Assembly (NCBI GenBank): GCA_039024435.1
Contig: JBCCQH010000020.1
Location: 1 to 64,000, forward strand
Length of the DNA stretch: 64,000 bases
Source of the DNA: JBCCQH01 sp039024435
GTDB lineage: Bacteria > Bacteroidota > Bacteroidia > J057 > JADKCL01
Direction: 5' to 3'
Shown here one piece after another: positions 1-9,260 of this stretch (its first letter is position 1; each line of letters starts with the position of its first letter). A model generated the notes under the pieces. That model was not told the origin of the DNA. It ran no database searches and was given only the letters and a program-made list of their open reading frames with translations. Position numbers and translations under genes: made by a program.

Positions 1-46
1 AGGATTGTTCGTCGGGAAATTGGGCGATAAAGTTGAATAGATTCAT
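1..46 (-). CDS. Possible transposase N-terminus (IS1595-like), cut by window edge
   Basis: The minus strand opens with ATG at 46 and reads MNLFNFIAQFPDEQS before leaving the window. A short aromatic start followed by a FPDE(Q/K)SC-like segment is typical of the N-terminus of IS1595-family transposases in Bacteroidota. Only 15 residues are visible, so this rests on one motif. No terminal inverted repeat was identified in the following 250 bases, although the short direct repeat CGTGGCAAA occurs twice near 100-125. It could equally be the start of an unrelated protein. Confidence 0.35.
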   Translation of the reverse strand, partial: MNLFNFIAQFPDEQS

Positions 47-889
47 GGGCAGATTCGAGCTTTGGCCGCAATCTCAACCCGCCGATTGACATCTCGTGTC
101 AAAAGCCGTGGCAAAAATCGTGGCAAAGTTCCGGACAAGCATAAAAATTTGGTCCGGCGATGCGGCGGTGGCATCGCCCTTCCAGATTTTCTACTTTCCT
201 TTCACCCAAAGCACCGCCTACCTGTTTGAATCAACGGCTTAAAAGCAATCCTACAATCATGCAATGCCTCGATTTAAAAGGCTACTACTAATCTCCCATC
301 CACAAACGCAGCTTAACTCCTCCAAGCAGCGACTTGAATTCAATCCTGCGATTTTCAAAGCATCGGTTTTCTTAGTCTTCCCCTATCCTCTCGTCCAGAG
401 CACAGCCTACCAAGTGGCGTTGACACTGTTCGCTTTTCTGAATAGCAAAAGTGGCATTGATTCCCAGCAAAGAAGATTTAAAGCTTGGGTGCAAAACTCC
501 AAAAAGAGCCCGGTACCTGAGCTAGGCGCCCAATTTCTGACGCACAATGTGAGCAAGGAAGCGAAATTGGGGCCGGAAGGATCGGACTTGTCAACGCACT
601 GCTTCTAAAAAGTTACGTGTATTCCATTCCTCAACTCTATTTCCCCAAACATTCTCCAACTTCCATTCCGCCATTGTCTCCTCCATAGCTCCGACAATTA
701 AATTCCAAAAACACCTCCAACTGACGAAAAACCCGCAACCGCGAACTTCATCGATCAATTTCCTACTCCCTTCACACACAAACGGCTTCCGGCGAAAACC
801 ACTTTTGGTAATCAAAATTTGATAAGCCACACTTGGTTTTGCAGGAAAGAAGGGAATTTTGTTAGCGTGAAAAAGTTAATCTCAACCAA
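47..889. other. Gene-poor stretch, no supported gene
   Basis: Only weak open frames occur here (264-608 on plus, 591-830 on minus). Neither has a recognisable domain, signal peptide or Bacteroidota-like codon choice. A small inverted repeat (CCGGAC at 131-136 with GTCCGG at 152-157) could be a hairpin or the remains of a mobile-element end. The segment before 890 is AT-rich and presumably holds the promoter of the G8-domain gene, but no clear TTG/TAnnTTTG pair is visible. Confidence 0.5.
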
Positions 890-3800
890 ATGACAAAAAC
901 ATTCTTATCTGCAAAAATCCCCTTGTGCTCTTTACTTTTTTTCTTCCTGCTGCCTCCGCTGATGCTCCCCGCGGCCGAACGCAATTCCATTCCTCTAAAT
1001 GCTACAGAAACCGTTCCGGGAGGCAATTTCGAGGATCCCGTATTGCCGGCAAGCCCCGGCTGGGTACGCAATCCCACGGGTGGAACCTGGACCTACGGAA
1101 ATGGCGGCCTGTCCCGCAACGGAACGGGATTCACCGCGGGCAATCCGCCAGCCCCCGAGGGCAATCAAGTACTTTTCATCCAGAGTTTTGGCAGCGCTCA
1201 AGTGAGCAATGTCACCTTCGCGGAAGGCTACTACCAATTTGACCTGATGGCTGCCCAGCGCGGCAACTTCCAGGCCACCTTCCAGAGGGTAGATCTCCGG
1301 ATCGATGGGCAAACGGTGTGGTCAATTACCCCGTCGGGCACAACCTATGAGGCCATGTCCTCCGATCCGATCTACGTCACCTCTGGCTCCCACACGTTGC
1401 AGTTTCGCGGCGTCAATCCCAATGGTGGCGACAACACCGTATTCATAGACCAATTTACTTCCACTCGGATTCCTCAACCCGTCGATGGATTCGAATCGCC
1501 GGTCATTGCGACGCTCAGCGGATTCGAATATGCGCCAAGCGGTGGTCCCTGGACCTTCGTCTCGCCCTCCGGCATTACCCGCAACGCGACCGGTTTTACC
1601 AACGGCAACCCCAATGCCCCCGAAGGCGACCAAGTCGGATTTTTCAAAAGCTCCGGGCGCGCCAGCCGGGACCTGGTCGTGAATCAGGCCGGTTTTTACC
1701 GCATCCGTTACCGAGCCGCACTGCGCGGAAACAATGGGCCCGCTACGGAAAAGATCAGCATTCGCGTTTCGGTCAATGGAATCCCTCTGGGCGAATCCCC
1801 GTTGAGCGACTTCAATTACGTCGAATTCACGACCCTCACCACCCACCTGTCCGCCGGGACCCACACCTTGCAAATCGAAGGTGTCAACCCTGAGCCGGGC
1901 GACAACACCGGATTTGTCGACGACGTGCGCCTGGAAATGGTTCCTGGATGGCAGGATCCTTACACTTGGAACGGTCAAATTCCGAATGCAAACGATATTG
2001 CAACCATCCCCGCCGGCAGTGCAGTGGCCCTGCACGATACCATGGTCGTCGACCGGCTGATCATCAACGGCGAGCTCCTGGGCGTACAGAGCCATGACCT
2101 CGACCTCAGCGCCAACAACATCATGGTGATGGGCAGCGGTGCACAGTTCGCCATCGGACAGCCGGCAGTCCCCTATCCCGCCGATGCCCTGATCACCCTT
2201 ACCGCAGCGGAGACCGATCCTCCGGTCAGCGGCGCCCCGGGCAACAATTTTCTGATGGCCATGAATGGCGGAACCTTACACCTGCACGGAACCGAAACCC
2301 TGAGTTGGACCCAACTGCAAGCCAATGCCAGTAACGGGACGGAGTTGATCACCCTGAAAGAAGCAGTGGACTGGGTGGCCGGCGACAAAATTGTGATCGT
2401 TTCCAGCCGCAAAGATTGGAATGAGGCCGAGGAACGCACCATCGCCGAGGTCCAGTCCGGCGGAACGGTGCTCGAATTGGATGCGGCGCTGAGTTACCCA
2501 CACACCGGGGTGACGAAAAGCTACAGCAACGCCAATCAGACCTGGACGGTCGACCTACGCGCCGAAGTGGGCCGGTTGAGCCGCAACCTCACCGTGCAAG
2601 GCAACAGTGCGGCGGCGGCCACGGGCTTCGGTGGTCACATCATGATCCATTCCAATGGCCAGGGCTATGCGAGTGGCGTCGAACTCTATCACATGGGGCA
2701 GAAGGCCGAGTTGGGGCGGTATCCCTGGCATTGGCACCTACTCGACGATGCCGGTACCGGCCAATTCCTGAAAAATTCCAGCGTCCACCATTCGTTTAAC
2801 CGGGGCGTAACCATCCACGGAACCGATGGCACCATCGTAGAAAATAACTTTTTCTACGATCAGATCGGGCATTGTGTCTTCCTGGAAGATGGCGTGGAGC
2901 AGTTCAATCAGATTCGCAACAACGTGGTCGCATTGACCCGCCGCCCCGCCCAAAACGAGGAACTAACCCCTTCCGACAACCAGTTTGATGAGGTGCAGAA
3001 CCGAACGCCCTCGAGCTTTTGGATCACCAACCCTTTGAACGTTTTTGAAGGCAATGTCGCGGCCGGTACCGAAGGTACTGGGTTTTGGTTTGCCTTTCCC
3101 CAAAGTCCTCTGGGCTTGTCCGCGACCGATCCGCGCTTTGCCGGGATGGAACCGTACAAAACCGATCTGCTGTCCTTCAAAGGCAATCGGGCCCACAGTT
3201 GCATGTCGGGATTTGACGTCTTTGACCAGTTGGACGCCAACCACGCCATCGTCCGCAATGGCGCCTGGCTCAACGAAAATGAGCACCTGATCGAGGATTG
3301 CCAGTGGTACGCCAACGATCTGGCTATTTACACGGGCTCGGGCGGGGACGGACCGACGGAGAACCTGATCTTCCGGAACAATGCCTTGGTGGAAAACACC
3401 ACGGGAACCATGTTTGCCAATGAATCGGTGGTCGACAGCTCGGTGTTTGTGGCAAATTCTGGGGAAAGTTTGATCGCGGGCACTCGCGCCGCGTACCGGA
3501 CCTACGACGGACCCGGACAGGTCTACGACTCGCATTTTGCCGATTGGAACAGTTCCAATGCCAATCTGCTGAACAACTTCGGGGCCGCCTTTAAGCACCC
3601 CAATCACCTCTTTGACCGCAACAGCCTCGGCCATAGCGGAACCGTGCGCCAGACCTATCCGGATTACTATCCGAGCCCGAGCACCCCCCCGATTGGGCAG
3701 CAGCTTCCCTTGTTTTGGTCGGTCGTGGTGCGCGATCTGGACGGCACTTTTACCGGACAGCCCAATACCAACATCGTTTCTAACCATCCCTTTATGCTGG

Positions 3801-5086
3801 CAGGCGATGAAACCATGCCCTCAAATTGGAGCAGAGCCTACGTGAGCACCCACGAATTTGCCCTGACCTTGCTGCGCCACGAAATCACCGTTCCGCCCGA
3901 GGACAATCCGGTGTTCATCGTCACGCGCGAAAAAGCGGGAACGCCTACTCCCCACGTGTACCATTTTCCCAACAACAAACAACAGTTTCCCGTGATGGTC
4001 AATGAGGATTTTGTCTACGAAGTCGAGTACACCGAACTGCCCGCAACCCAGTTGGTCAAAGTGTACTTCCTCAATGCCAATCCCGGGGATGAATGTCTCC
4101 ACAAATTCAAGGATTTTGGCAAACTCGGGGGCCGGACCATCAGCAGTACGGGCACCCTCACCGGCTATTTTTCCCTCGCCAGCCTCGAAGCTGCTTCGGG
4201 ATCGGGCTACTACGTGGAACCGAATGGGGATCTTTACCTCAAGCCGGTGGCCACGGCCATCAACGATACCATTACCATCGCCTGGACCACCGATTTTGCC
4301 GTGGCCGAGGTGGATACCGATGGAGACCAAATGCCCGACACCGCCGAGATCGCGGCGAATCGCCATCCTTTCACTGCCTCCGACCTCGCTGCGGAGTTTG
4401 ATGTCGCGGGCAACTATGAAGGCTGGGACGATGTCTACCAGGTGACGGGGCTTACCCTCGGCGACAGCAAGTTGCAGGGAACGAGTGGGAGCGATGCCCA
4501 GTTGAAAAACGACGAATTCAATTTTTTGGCTTCGGAGGTGCCTTATTTGCGGGTAGGTATTGAGGCGCAGAGCAATACGACGGTGATGGTTTTCTTCTCT
4601 ACCAATACGGCCCCCGGCTACTCGGGGACACGGAGAGTGGATGCCTATTATTCCGGTACTCCCGGGCAGCAGACGCTTACCTTTGACATGGCAGCTCACC
4701 CGGACTGGAATGGTACGATCACGAATCTGCGTCTGGACCCGGTATTCCCGGTCGGGGTCGATTTTAAAGTCGATTGGATTCGGGCGGCGGCCTCCGCTAA
4801 ATCCGGGGCGGCGGTGGAGCCGATTGCCCCGGGAGAAGCGGCCGCGGTACAGCTCTACCCCAATCCTTTTTCTGAGCGCTTGGTACTCGACTTAGGTGAG
4901 TCGGGGACCTTCCATACTGTGCGGGTAACCGACATCATGGGGCGCCGTTTGCGGACGGTCGCCATTCCCGCCGGGGCGGGCAAACTGGATCTGCGGCGCG
5001 AAGTAAGCTTACTTTCGCCCGGAGTCTATCTGCTGAGTGTCCTCGGGGATGCGCACCAAGCGCAATTCCGCCTGGTCAAAGAGTAG
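890..5086 (+). CDS. T9SS-secreted G8-domain / parallel beta-helix surface protein
   Basis: 1398-residue exported protein. An N-terminal hydrophobic signal peptide (about residues 1-29) precedes two tandem ~155-residue beta-sandwich modules (about 37-195 and 200-350), each with a GNFEDP/GFESP opening and a GDNT(V/G)F(I/V)D ending, like carbohydrate-binding modules. A G8 domain follows at about 354-470 (YTWNGQIPNANDIATIPAGS), then a right-handed beta-helix region (about 560-900) rich in EGN and ENN turns. A calcium-loop-like DTDGDQMPD lies near 1145, then another beta-sandwich. The last ~75 residues are a type-A T9SS sorting domain (LYPNPFSERL...GVYLLSV). G8 plus beta-helix is the architecture of CEMIP/TMEM2-type proteins, so glycan binding or cleavage at the cell surface is an inference. 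The start is the first ATG before the signal peptide. It is followed by a strong terminator. Confidence 0.9.
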   Translation: MTKTFLSAKIPLCSLLFFFLLPPLMLPAAERNSIPLNATETVPGGNFEDPVLPASPGWVRNPTGGTWTYGNGGLSRNGTGFTAGNPPAPEGNQVLFIQSFGSAQVSNVTFAEGYYQFDLMAAQRGNFQATFQRVDLRIDGQTVWSITPSGTTYEAMSSDPIYVTSGSHTLQFRGVNPNGGDNTVFIDQFTSTRIPQPVDGFESPVIATLSGFEYAPSGGPWTFVSPSGITRNATGFTNGNPNAPEGDQVGFFKSSGRASRDLVVNQAGFYRIRYRAALRGNNGPATEKISIRVSVNGIPLGESPLSDFNYVEFTTLTTHLSAGTHTLQIEGVNPEPGDNTGFVDDVRLEMVPGWQDPYTWNGQIPNANDIATIPAGSAVALHDTMVVDRLIINGELLGVQSHDLDLSANNIMVMGSGAQFAIGQPAVPYPADALITLTAAETDPPVSGAPGNNFLMAMNGGTLHLHGTETLSWTQLQANASNGTELITLKEAVDWVAGDKIVIVSSRKDWNEAEERTIAEVQSGGTVLELDAALSYPHTGVTKSYSNANQTWTVDLRAEVGRLSRNLTVQGNSAAAATGFGGHIMIHSNGQGYASGVELYHMGQKAELGRYPWHWHLLDDAGTGQFLKNSSVHHSFNRGVTIHGTDGTIVENNFFYDQIGHCVFLEDGVEQFNQIRNNVVALTRRPAQNEELTPSDNQFDEVQNRTPSSFWITNPLNVFEGNVAAGTEGTGFWFAFPQSPLGLSATDPRFAGMEPYKTDLLSFKGNRAHSCMSGFDVFDQLDANHAIVRNGAWLNENEHLIEDCQWYANDLAIYTGSGGDGPTENLIFRNNALVENTTGTMFANESVVDSSVFVANSGESLIAGTRAAYRTYDGPGQVYDSHFADWNSSNANLLNNFGAAFKHPNHLFDRNSLGHSGTVRQTYPDYYPSPSTPPIGQQLPLFWSVVVRDLDGTFTGQPNTNIVSNHPFMLAGDETMPSNWSRAYVSTHEFALTLLRHEITVPPEDNPVFIVTREKAGTPTPHVYHFPNNKQQFPVMVNEDFVYEVEYTELPATQLVKVYFLNANPGDECLHKFKDFGKLGGRTISSTGTLTGYFSLASLEAASGSGYYVEPNGDLYLKPVATAINDTITIAWTTDFAVAEVDTDGDQMPDTAEIAANRHPFTASDLAAEFDVAGNYEGWDDVYQVTGLTLGDSKLQGTSGSDAQLKNDEFNFLASEVPYLRVGIEAQSNTTVMVFFSTNTAPGYSGTRRVDAYYSGTPGQQTLTFDMAAHPDWNGTITNLRLDPVFPVGVDFKVDWIRAAASAKSGAAVEPIAPGEAAAVQLYPNPFSERLVLDLGESGTFHTVRVTDIMGRRLRTVAIPAGAGKLDLRREVSLLSPGVYLLSVLGDAHQAQFRLVKE

Positions 5087-5095
5087 ACTCCTCAA

Positions 5096-5138
5096 CCGGC
5101 GGTTGCTCCAGAAACCGGAGCAACCGCCGGCTGTTTTT
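5096..5138 (+). terminator. Rho-independent terminator after the G8 gene
   Basis: Perfect 14-bp stem, CCGGCGGTTGCTCC (5096-5109) and its complement (5117-5130), with a 7-base loop, followed by CTGTTTTT. It sits 9 bases after the stop codon. Confidence 0.9.
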
Positions 5139-5214
5139 GGGGCCAATTCGGAAGAATCAGCGAAATTGTCGGGGATCGCGGCCGTTTTACACCGGGTGGG
5201 GTATCTTTGCCGCC

Positions 5215-5646
5215 ATGAATAAGATTTTTTAAACGGGGCATTATCCGCGAGAAGAATGGGTTGCTGGTCCCGCAGATTACGTTCCGGACGGATTGGGAGT
5301 GACGAACGGTACGGTAAGATGGAAGCAAAAAGACGGCAGGGTTAAGGCAACCTACCGCATCGCGACGGAATCCGGAGATCAGATCAAAGGTCAATTTACC
5401 GGAGATGTCGGCACCTTTTACTACCGCATGCCCGAATGTTGGGGTGATTGATTGGGCCATTTCTCTTTCCGGTGCAATTTCCACAGGTTGGTTTGCGCGT
5501 ACACGGAATCCGCTTCGCCGGACATCAAGGAAGGGTATTCGCTCGCCCACGTCGCGTGCGATCTCGATGGCAGATCTTCGCCACAACACTCCCACGGCGG
5601 CACGGATTGCCGTTGGCATTCACTCCCCAGAAATCAAACACAGTAA
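5215..5646 (+). pseudogene. Decayed small gene with two in-frame stops
   Basis: A single reading frame runs from ATG 5215 to TAA 5644-5646, interrupted by TAA at codon 6 (5230-5232) and TGA at codon 79 (5449-5451). Between the stops it encodes a protein-like segment (HYPREEWVAGPADYVPDGLG, then a Lys/Thr/Gly-rich beta-type stretch to MPECWGD). The start is preceded by TATCTTTG (5202-5209), a match to the Bacteroidota -7 element. GATTGATTGG at the second stop suggests a 4-base duplication, so the third part may also be frameshifted. The remnant ends directly at the start of the DUF4345 gene. I do not recognise the family. Confidence 0.45.
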
Positions 5647-6051
5647 ATGGCGATCTTCGAAATTGTTGCTTTGAGTTTGTCCGGATTGGCCCTGTTTTAT
5701 GCCAGTTCGATGCGGTTGTTCCGTCCGATTTCCGCCCAATTCTTGCTCACCTACCACGCCAAACCCAACAATGATCTGAAACAAGACACTGATCTGGTGA
5801 ACGAAATCCGCGGGATCGGCGCGGTGATGTTCTTGGGCGGGATCGCTATTCTGCTGGGCACGGTACTGCCAGAGCTGCGACCCGGTTCCTTCTTGGTGGC
5901 CGTCGTGATTTATGTCGGAGTGGTCACCGGGCGCCTGGTCAGCCTGGTCCTCGATGGCCCCCCCAACGCCAAGGTGGTGCGGGCCACGCTTGCCGAACTG
6001 TTGCTCGGTGGGCTCAATGTTTTTTGCTTAGTGGAGACTTGGGTGAGGTGA
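5647..6051 (+). CDS. DUF4345 family membrane protein
   Basis: 134-residue integral membrane protein with four predicted hydrophobic helices (about 1-20, 50-72, 78-100, 110-130). The phrase NEIRGIGAVMFLGGIAILLG followed by VTGRLVSLVLDG is characteristic of the DUF4345 family, whose function is unknown. The start codon directly abuts the stop of the decayed frame upstream, which suggests they once formed an operon. No enzymatic residues can be pointed to. Confidence 0.8.
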   Translation: MAIFEIVALSLSGLALFYASSMRLFRPISAQFLLTYHAKPNNDLKQDTDLVNEIRGIGAVMFLGGIAILLGTVLPELRPGSFLVAVVIYVGVVTGRLVSLVLDGPPNAKVVRATLAELLLGGLNVFCLVETWVR

Positions 6052-6142
6052 GTGCATTTGGGAAATTGAAATGGAGAACAGTGCGCGGGTACGGGCAAAC
6101 GGTTCTCGTACTTCGTACCGTTCCCCCGTATCCGGAGCAAAC

Positions 6143-6169
6143 AAAAAAGCTGGCGTTGCCAGCTTTTTT
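6143..6169 (-). terminator. Bidirectional hairpin terminator
   Basis: AAAAAAGCTGGC and GCCAGCTTTTTT separated by GTT form a perfect stem with T-runs on either strand. It lies 5 bases past the 3' end of tRNA-Ser (minus strand) and also downstream of the DUF4345 gene (plus strand), so it probably serves both. Confidence 0.85.
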
Positions 6170-6174
6170 GTTTG

Positions 6175-6261
6175 CGGAGATGGAGGGATTCGAACCCCCG
6201 GTAGAGTTGCCCCTACACCGCATTTCGAGTGCGGCCCGTTCGACCACTCCGGCACATCTCC
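6175..6261 (-). tRNA. tRNA-Ser (anticodon CGA)
   Basis: The minus strand folds as a class II tRNA: acceptor stem GGAGATG/CATCTCC, anticodon stem CCGCA/TGCGG with loop CTCGAAA (anticodon CGA, reading UCG), a long variable arm, and T-arm GGGGG-TTCGAAT-CCCTC. The discriminator is G and the 3' CCA is not encoded, so it depends on CCA addition; a CCA-adding-type enzyme is encoded at about 20-21 kb. It is followed by its own terminator hairpin. Confidence 0.95.
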
Positions 6262-6402
6262 GCTGCAAAGATAGAGATTATTGATTGGGAGCAAAGTCCC
6301 CAATCCAATTTCCCCACATTTATTCATCCATTTCCTGAACAAGGCGGCACTTTCCTAGGAAAATGCCGCCTTGCGCCCGGAAGCCAACCCAAAATTGAAT
6401 GG

Positions 6403-6882
6403 CTACTCTACCGTGCTCAAAATCGTGATTTGGACATGCTTGCCCACGAAAAAACCCGGAAACTTCTTGCCCAGGCCAAAATCAGCGCGGTTGATCGTCA
6501 ACTCGCCGGTGAATTGCCCATCGGTGTAGCCAAACGGAATCACAACCCGCTTGGTCGTGCCGCGAATCGTGAGGTCGCCGGTGGCCCGGAACTGCTCCCC
6601 TTGCCGCTCTACCAGAGTAGAACGGAAGCAAACCGTCGGAAATTCCACCACCGCGAAAAAATCTTCGTTTCTCAAGTGCTCATCCCGCTTGGGGTTGCCG
6701 GTCGAAATGCTGGCTGTCCCCACACAGACATTGAACGATGATCCTGCGGGGTTGTCGGCAGAAAAAATGATCTCGCCCTGCATGTCCTTGAGTTGACCGC
6801 GCACTGTGATCAGCCCCAACTTCTTGAGGCTGAAGGTTGCTTCTGAGCGTGCGGTGTCGATTTTCATTGCTGTTGCTGTCAT
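6403..6882 (-). CDS. YceI-family lipocalin-like protein
   Basis: 159 residues matching the YceI family: IDTARSEATFSLKKLG at the N-terminus, a central KRDEHLRNEDFFAVVEFP block and a C-terminal GELTINRADFGLG. YceI proteins form an eight-stranded barrel that binds isoprenoid or other hydrophobic ligands. No signal peptide precedes the domain here, so this copy is probably cytoplasmic, unlike the periplasmic E. coli YceI. An alternative start at MKIDTAR, five codons in, is possible. The gene stands alone. Confidence 0.88.
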   Translation of the reverse strand: MTATAMKIDTARSEATFSLKKLGLITVRGQLKDMQGEIIFSADNPAGSSFNVCVGTASISTGNPKRDEHLRNEDFFAVVEFPTVCFRSTLVERQGEQFRATGDLTIRGTTKRVVIPFGYTDGQFTGELTINRADFGLGKKFPGFFVGKHVQITILSTVE

Positions 6883-6997
6883 TGACCAGTTGGAATAAAG
6901 TTGATTTTACCCGGTAAAAGTACCGATTGCGGCGGCCGTCCGCATTAATCTAGGTTAAGAAAATCCGCCCGGCACAATCCGAGGATTTTGTTAATTT

Positions 6998-7897
6998 ATG
7001 ACTTCACCTCAATCCATGCCCATGCGCGCACCATTGATCCTCATTTTCATCGGTTTGCTATTTGGGGGACTGGCTTCGGCCCAATCTCCCAACTGCACCG
7101 CCGAAACCATCACCCTTCCGCCCAAACTGGACGAAGGTTGGGGCATCTCCGGCCTGATCCACGATGGCGCTCAGTTCTACATGATTGCCGAACGGAGGGG
7201 AATCATTTTTGGCCTAACGCCTCAGGGCGAAGACCTCCACACCTGGGACATCAGCGATCAATTGCCGCGCAAATATGAGTTGGAAGCCATCACCCTTTAC
7301 CGGGACCGCTTCTTCTTCACCGATGAGTCCAAGCGGGGAAAAGGGCGAATTTTTTACAGCAATCGCGCATTCAGCCAAGTCCGTCGGGTGAAAGTTGACC
7401 GCAAACTCCGCAAGTTGACCGGCAGCACCGGGATGGAAGGCATCGCCTTCAACGCGGCGGCCCAGCGGTGTTACCTCGTGCGGGAGAAAAACGGCGAAGG
7501 GGCCAGCGAGATCTATTCATTTTCCGTCACCACCGATGAAAACGGCCAGGTGCGCTTCCACTTTCTCAATCGGACTACCTTGCCCCATCGCGATCCCAAA
7601 CTCCGCGTTCCCGACGTGTACTACGATGCCACGGTAAATCGCCTCTACGCCATCCGGGCCCGCCGGGGGGTCTACCAAATCACTTACCTCACGCCCGATC
7701 CCGATTCCGGGGCCTTGCCCGAGCGCGCCGAACTGAACGTGCTCTGCACCATTGACGAGGCGGATATGGACGGATACGCCAGCAACTTAGAGGGCATTTT
7801 TGTTGCCGGCAATACCGTCTACCTGGTCAGTGACAACCAGTACGGCCGGACTTACCAGGGCAAAACCGGATTTTTCCGCACTGAGTTGCCGGAGTAG
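6998..7897 (+). CDS. Secreted phytase-esterase-like / SdiA-regulated beta-propeller protein
   Basis: 299 residues with a signal peptide ending near ASAQ (about residue 28). The rest reads as a beta-propeller: WGISGLIHDGAQFYMIAERR, ELEAITLYRDRFFFTDES, GMEGIAFNAAAQRCYLVREK and NLEGIFVAGNTVYLVSDNQ are repeated blade motifs with the E-G/A-I/L-x-F pattern of the 'esterase-like activity of phytase' and SdiA-regulated families. Substrate unknown; extracellular or periplasmic location is inferred from the signal peptide. The stop codon lies four bases from the stop of the convergent ATPase gene. Confidence 0.75.
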   Translation: MTSPQSMPMRAPLILIFIGLLFGGLASAQSPNCTAETITLPPKLDEGWGISGLIHDGAQFYMIAERRGIIFGLTPQGEDLHTWDISDQLPRKYELEAITLYRDRFFFTDESKRGKGRIFYSNRAFSQVRRVKVDRKLRKLTGSTGMEGIAFNAAAQRCYLVREKNGEGASEIYSFSVTTDENGQVRFHFLNRTTLPHRDPKLRVPDVYYDATVNRLYAIRARRGVYQITYLTPDPDSGALPERAELNVLCTIDEADMDGYASNLEGIFVAGNTVYLVSDNQYGRTYQGKTGFFRTELPE

Positions 7898-7901
7898 CCG
7901 C

Positions 7902-9002
7902 TCAACTCAAGATTCGGTCCAGGTCCACGTGCTCATTGATCAGTTCGATGGCGCGTTGCACCTTCCAAGGTGTTTTGGTGTTGATTTTGACCTCGATCCG
8001 GCTGATTTTCACTACCGAATCGTAGGTATCAAAACGGGTGGTCAGCACCGGAACTTTGTTTTCCATGAGGTAGGGGTCGGCAAAGAGGTCGCGCTTGCTT
8101 TCGAAGGCAGCCCGCCCAGCTCCGGTAATGATCACCCCGCTCAGAGGCGAATGGTCGAGGCCCCGCACTGCCGCTTCGTCCTGAATCTTCTTGATGGCGT
8201 GCTTGAACCGCGAACTGTTCACTACGAGCAAGACATTGTCGAAGTAAGTAAACTCGTCGATTTCGATCAGCGATCCAGCGAGGATTTCCGCTACATGGTT
8301 GTCGAGGTGGTCCTGATTGAACAAGACATTGCCTTTGAGCGCCTTGCAGATGGTTCCCATGATCGGGAAGCCCATGCTTTGGTCGTAGGGCAATACCCCC
8401 AGGAGCGGCAATCCCATGCGTGCGAGCTGACGTCCAAGGTAATCCTTGACCCGGTCGTACTTGTCGACGTGGACCTTGTTGACGATGACGCCGCATACGT
8501 TCACCCCCTCTTCCCGGAACAGCGCCAGCCCCATGTTGAGGCGGTCGATGGTCTTGCCGATCCCGCCCTCCACAATGATCACCGCGTCGGTGCCGAGCTG
8601 CCGCGCCACCTGGGCATTGGAAAGGTTGATGATGGACCCTACGCCGGGATGTCCGGTGCCTTCGTAGACCACGACATCATTGTCCGCTTCGAGCCGCTGG
8701 GCGGCATAGGCGATATCCGTCGAAAAAGTAAATTCGCTCGGGTCGTCGATGAAGCGCGAGGTGACGCCTGACGCCAGTACGACTGGGCTGTGCAGTTCCG
8801 GCTGGACCGCAAAGCCCAACGTATCGCCAAATAAGACGGCATCTTTATCGGCCAGGCGCTCGTTGATGGTGAGGTGCTGCTGGCCTACCGGCTTGCAGTA
8901 TCCCACTGAGTGGCCTTGGCTTTGGAAATTGGCGGCAATTCCGAGGGTACAAGTGGTTTTGCCTTTGTGCTGTCCTGTAGCGGCAACATAGATTTTCTTC
9001 AT
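7902..9002 (-). CDS. P-loop ATPase of the dethiobiotin-synthetase-like, DRTGG-domain type
   Basis: 366 residues. The N-terminus MKKIYVAATGQHKGKTTCT holds a P-loop (GQHKGKTT) in a BioD/CobB-like fold, with VVVYEGTGHPGVGS and VIIVEGGIGKTIDRLNM as later nucleotide-binding segments. Residues ~210-330 correspond to a DRTGG domain (GNVLFNQDHLDN, then a SGVIITGAG strand), the arrangement seen at the N-terminus of long phosphotransacetylases, but here without the acetyltransferase part. The frame stays open upstream to 9218, but the sequence before 9002 looks non-coding, and the P-loop strand fixes the start. Function unknown; a regulatory or ligase-like ATPase is plausible. Confidence 0.75.
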   Translation of the reverse strand: MKKIYVAATGQHKGKTTCTLGIAANFQSQGHSVGYCKPVGQQHLTINERLADKDAVLFGDTLGFAVQPELHSPVVLASGVTSRFIDDPSEFTFSTDIAYAAQRLEADNDVVVYEGTGHPGVGSIINLSNAQVARQLGTDAVIIVEGGIGKTIDRLNMGLALFREEGVNVCGVIVNKVHVDKYDRVKDYLGRQLARMGLPLLGVLPYDQSMGFPIMGTICKALKGNVLFNQDHLDNHVAEILAGSLIEIDEFTYFDNVLLVVNSSRFKHAIKKIQDEAAVRGLDHSPLSGVIITGAGRAAFESKRDLFADPYLMENKVPVLTTRFDTYDSVVKISRIEVKINTKTPWKVQRAIELINEHVDLDRILS

Positions 9003-9260
9003 GGTCCAAATAAATTTCTTGCAGGGTGAACCGGTCGCAGCCGCGAAAGTTTGAATTTGCCGGGGATTTTGGGCAGAAGGGGAAGGTGACAAAGCAACGC
9101 AGCTAACTCTCAACGCACCATCACCGGCCGGCCGACGAGGGGCGTACCGGGAACCTGGTCTCTCCGTAATTCCCCCGGCGCTGCCGTTTGCGCAAAAACA
9201 CATTGTACAAATGACCACAAATTGCTAAGTTGCGAATGCTCAAAGAGAAAGTGTCTTTCT

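Noticed and set aside
264..830. Frames at 264-608 (+) and 591-830 (-)
   Set aside because: No domain, no signal peptide, overlapping and divergent in composition; treated as non-coding.
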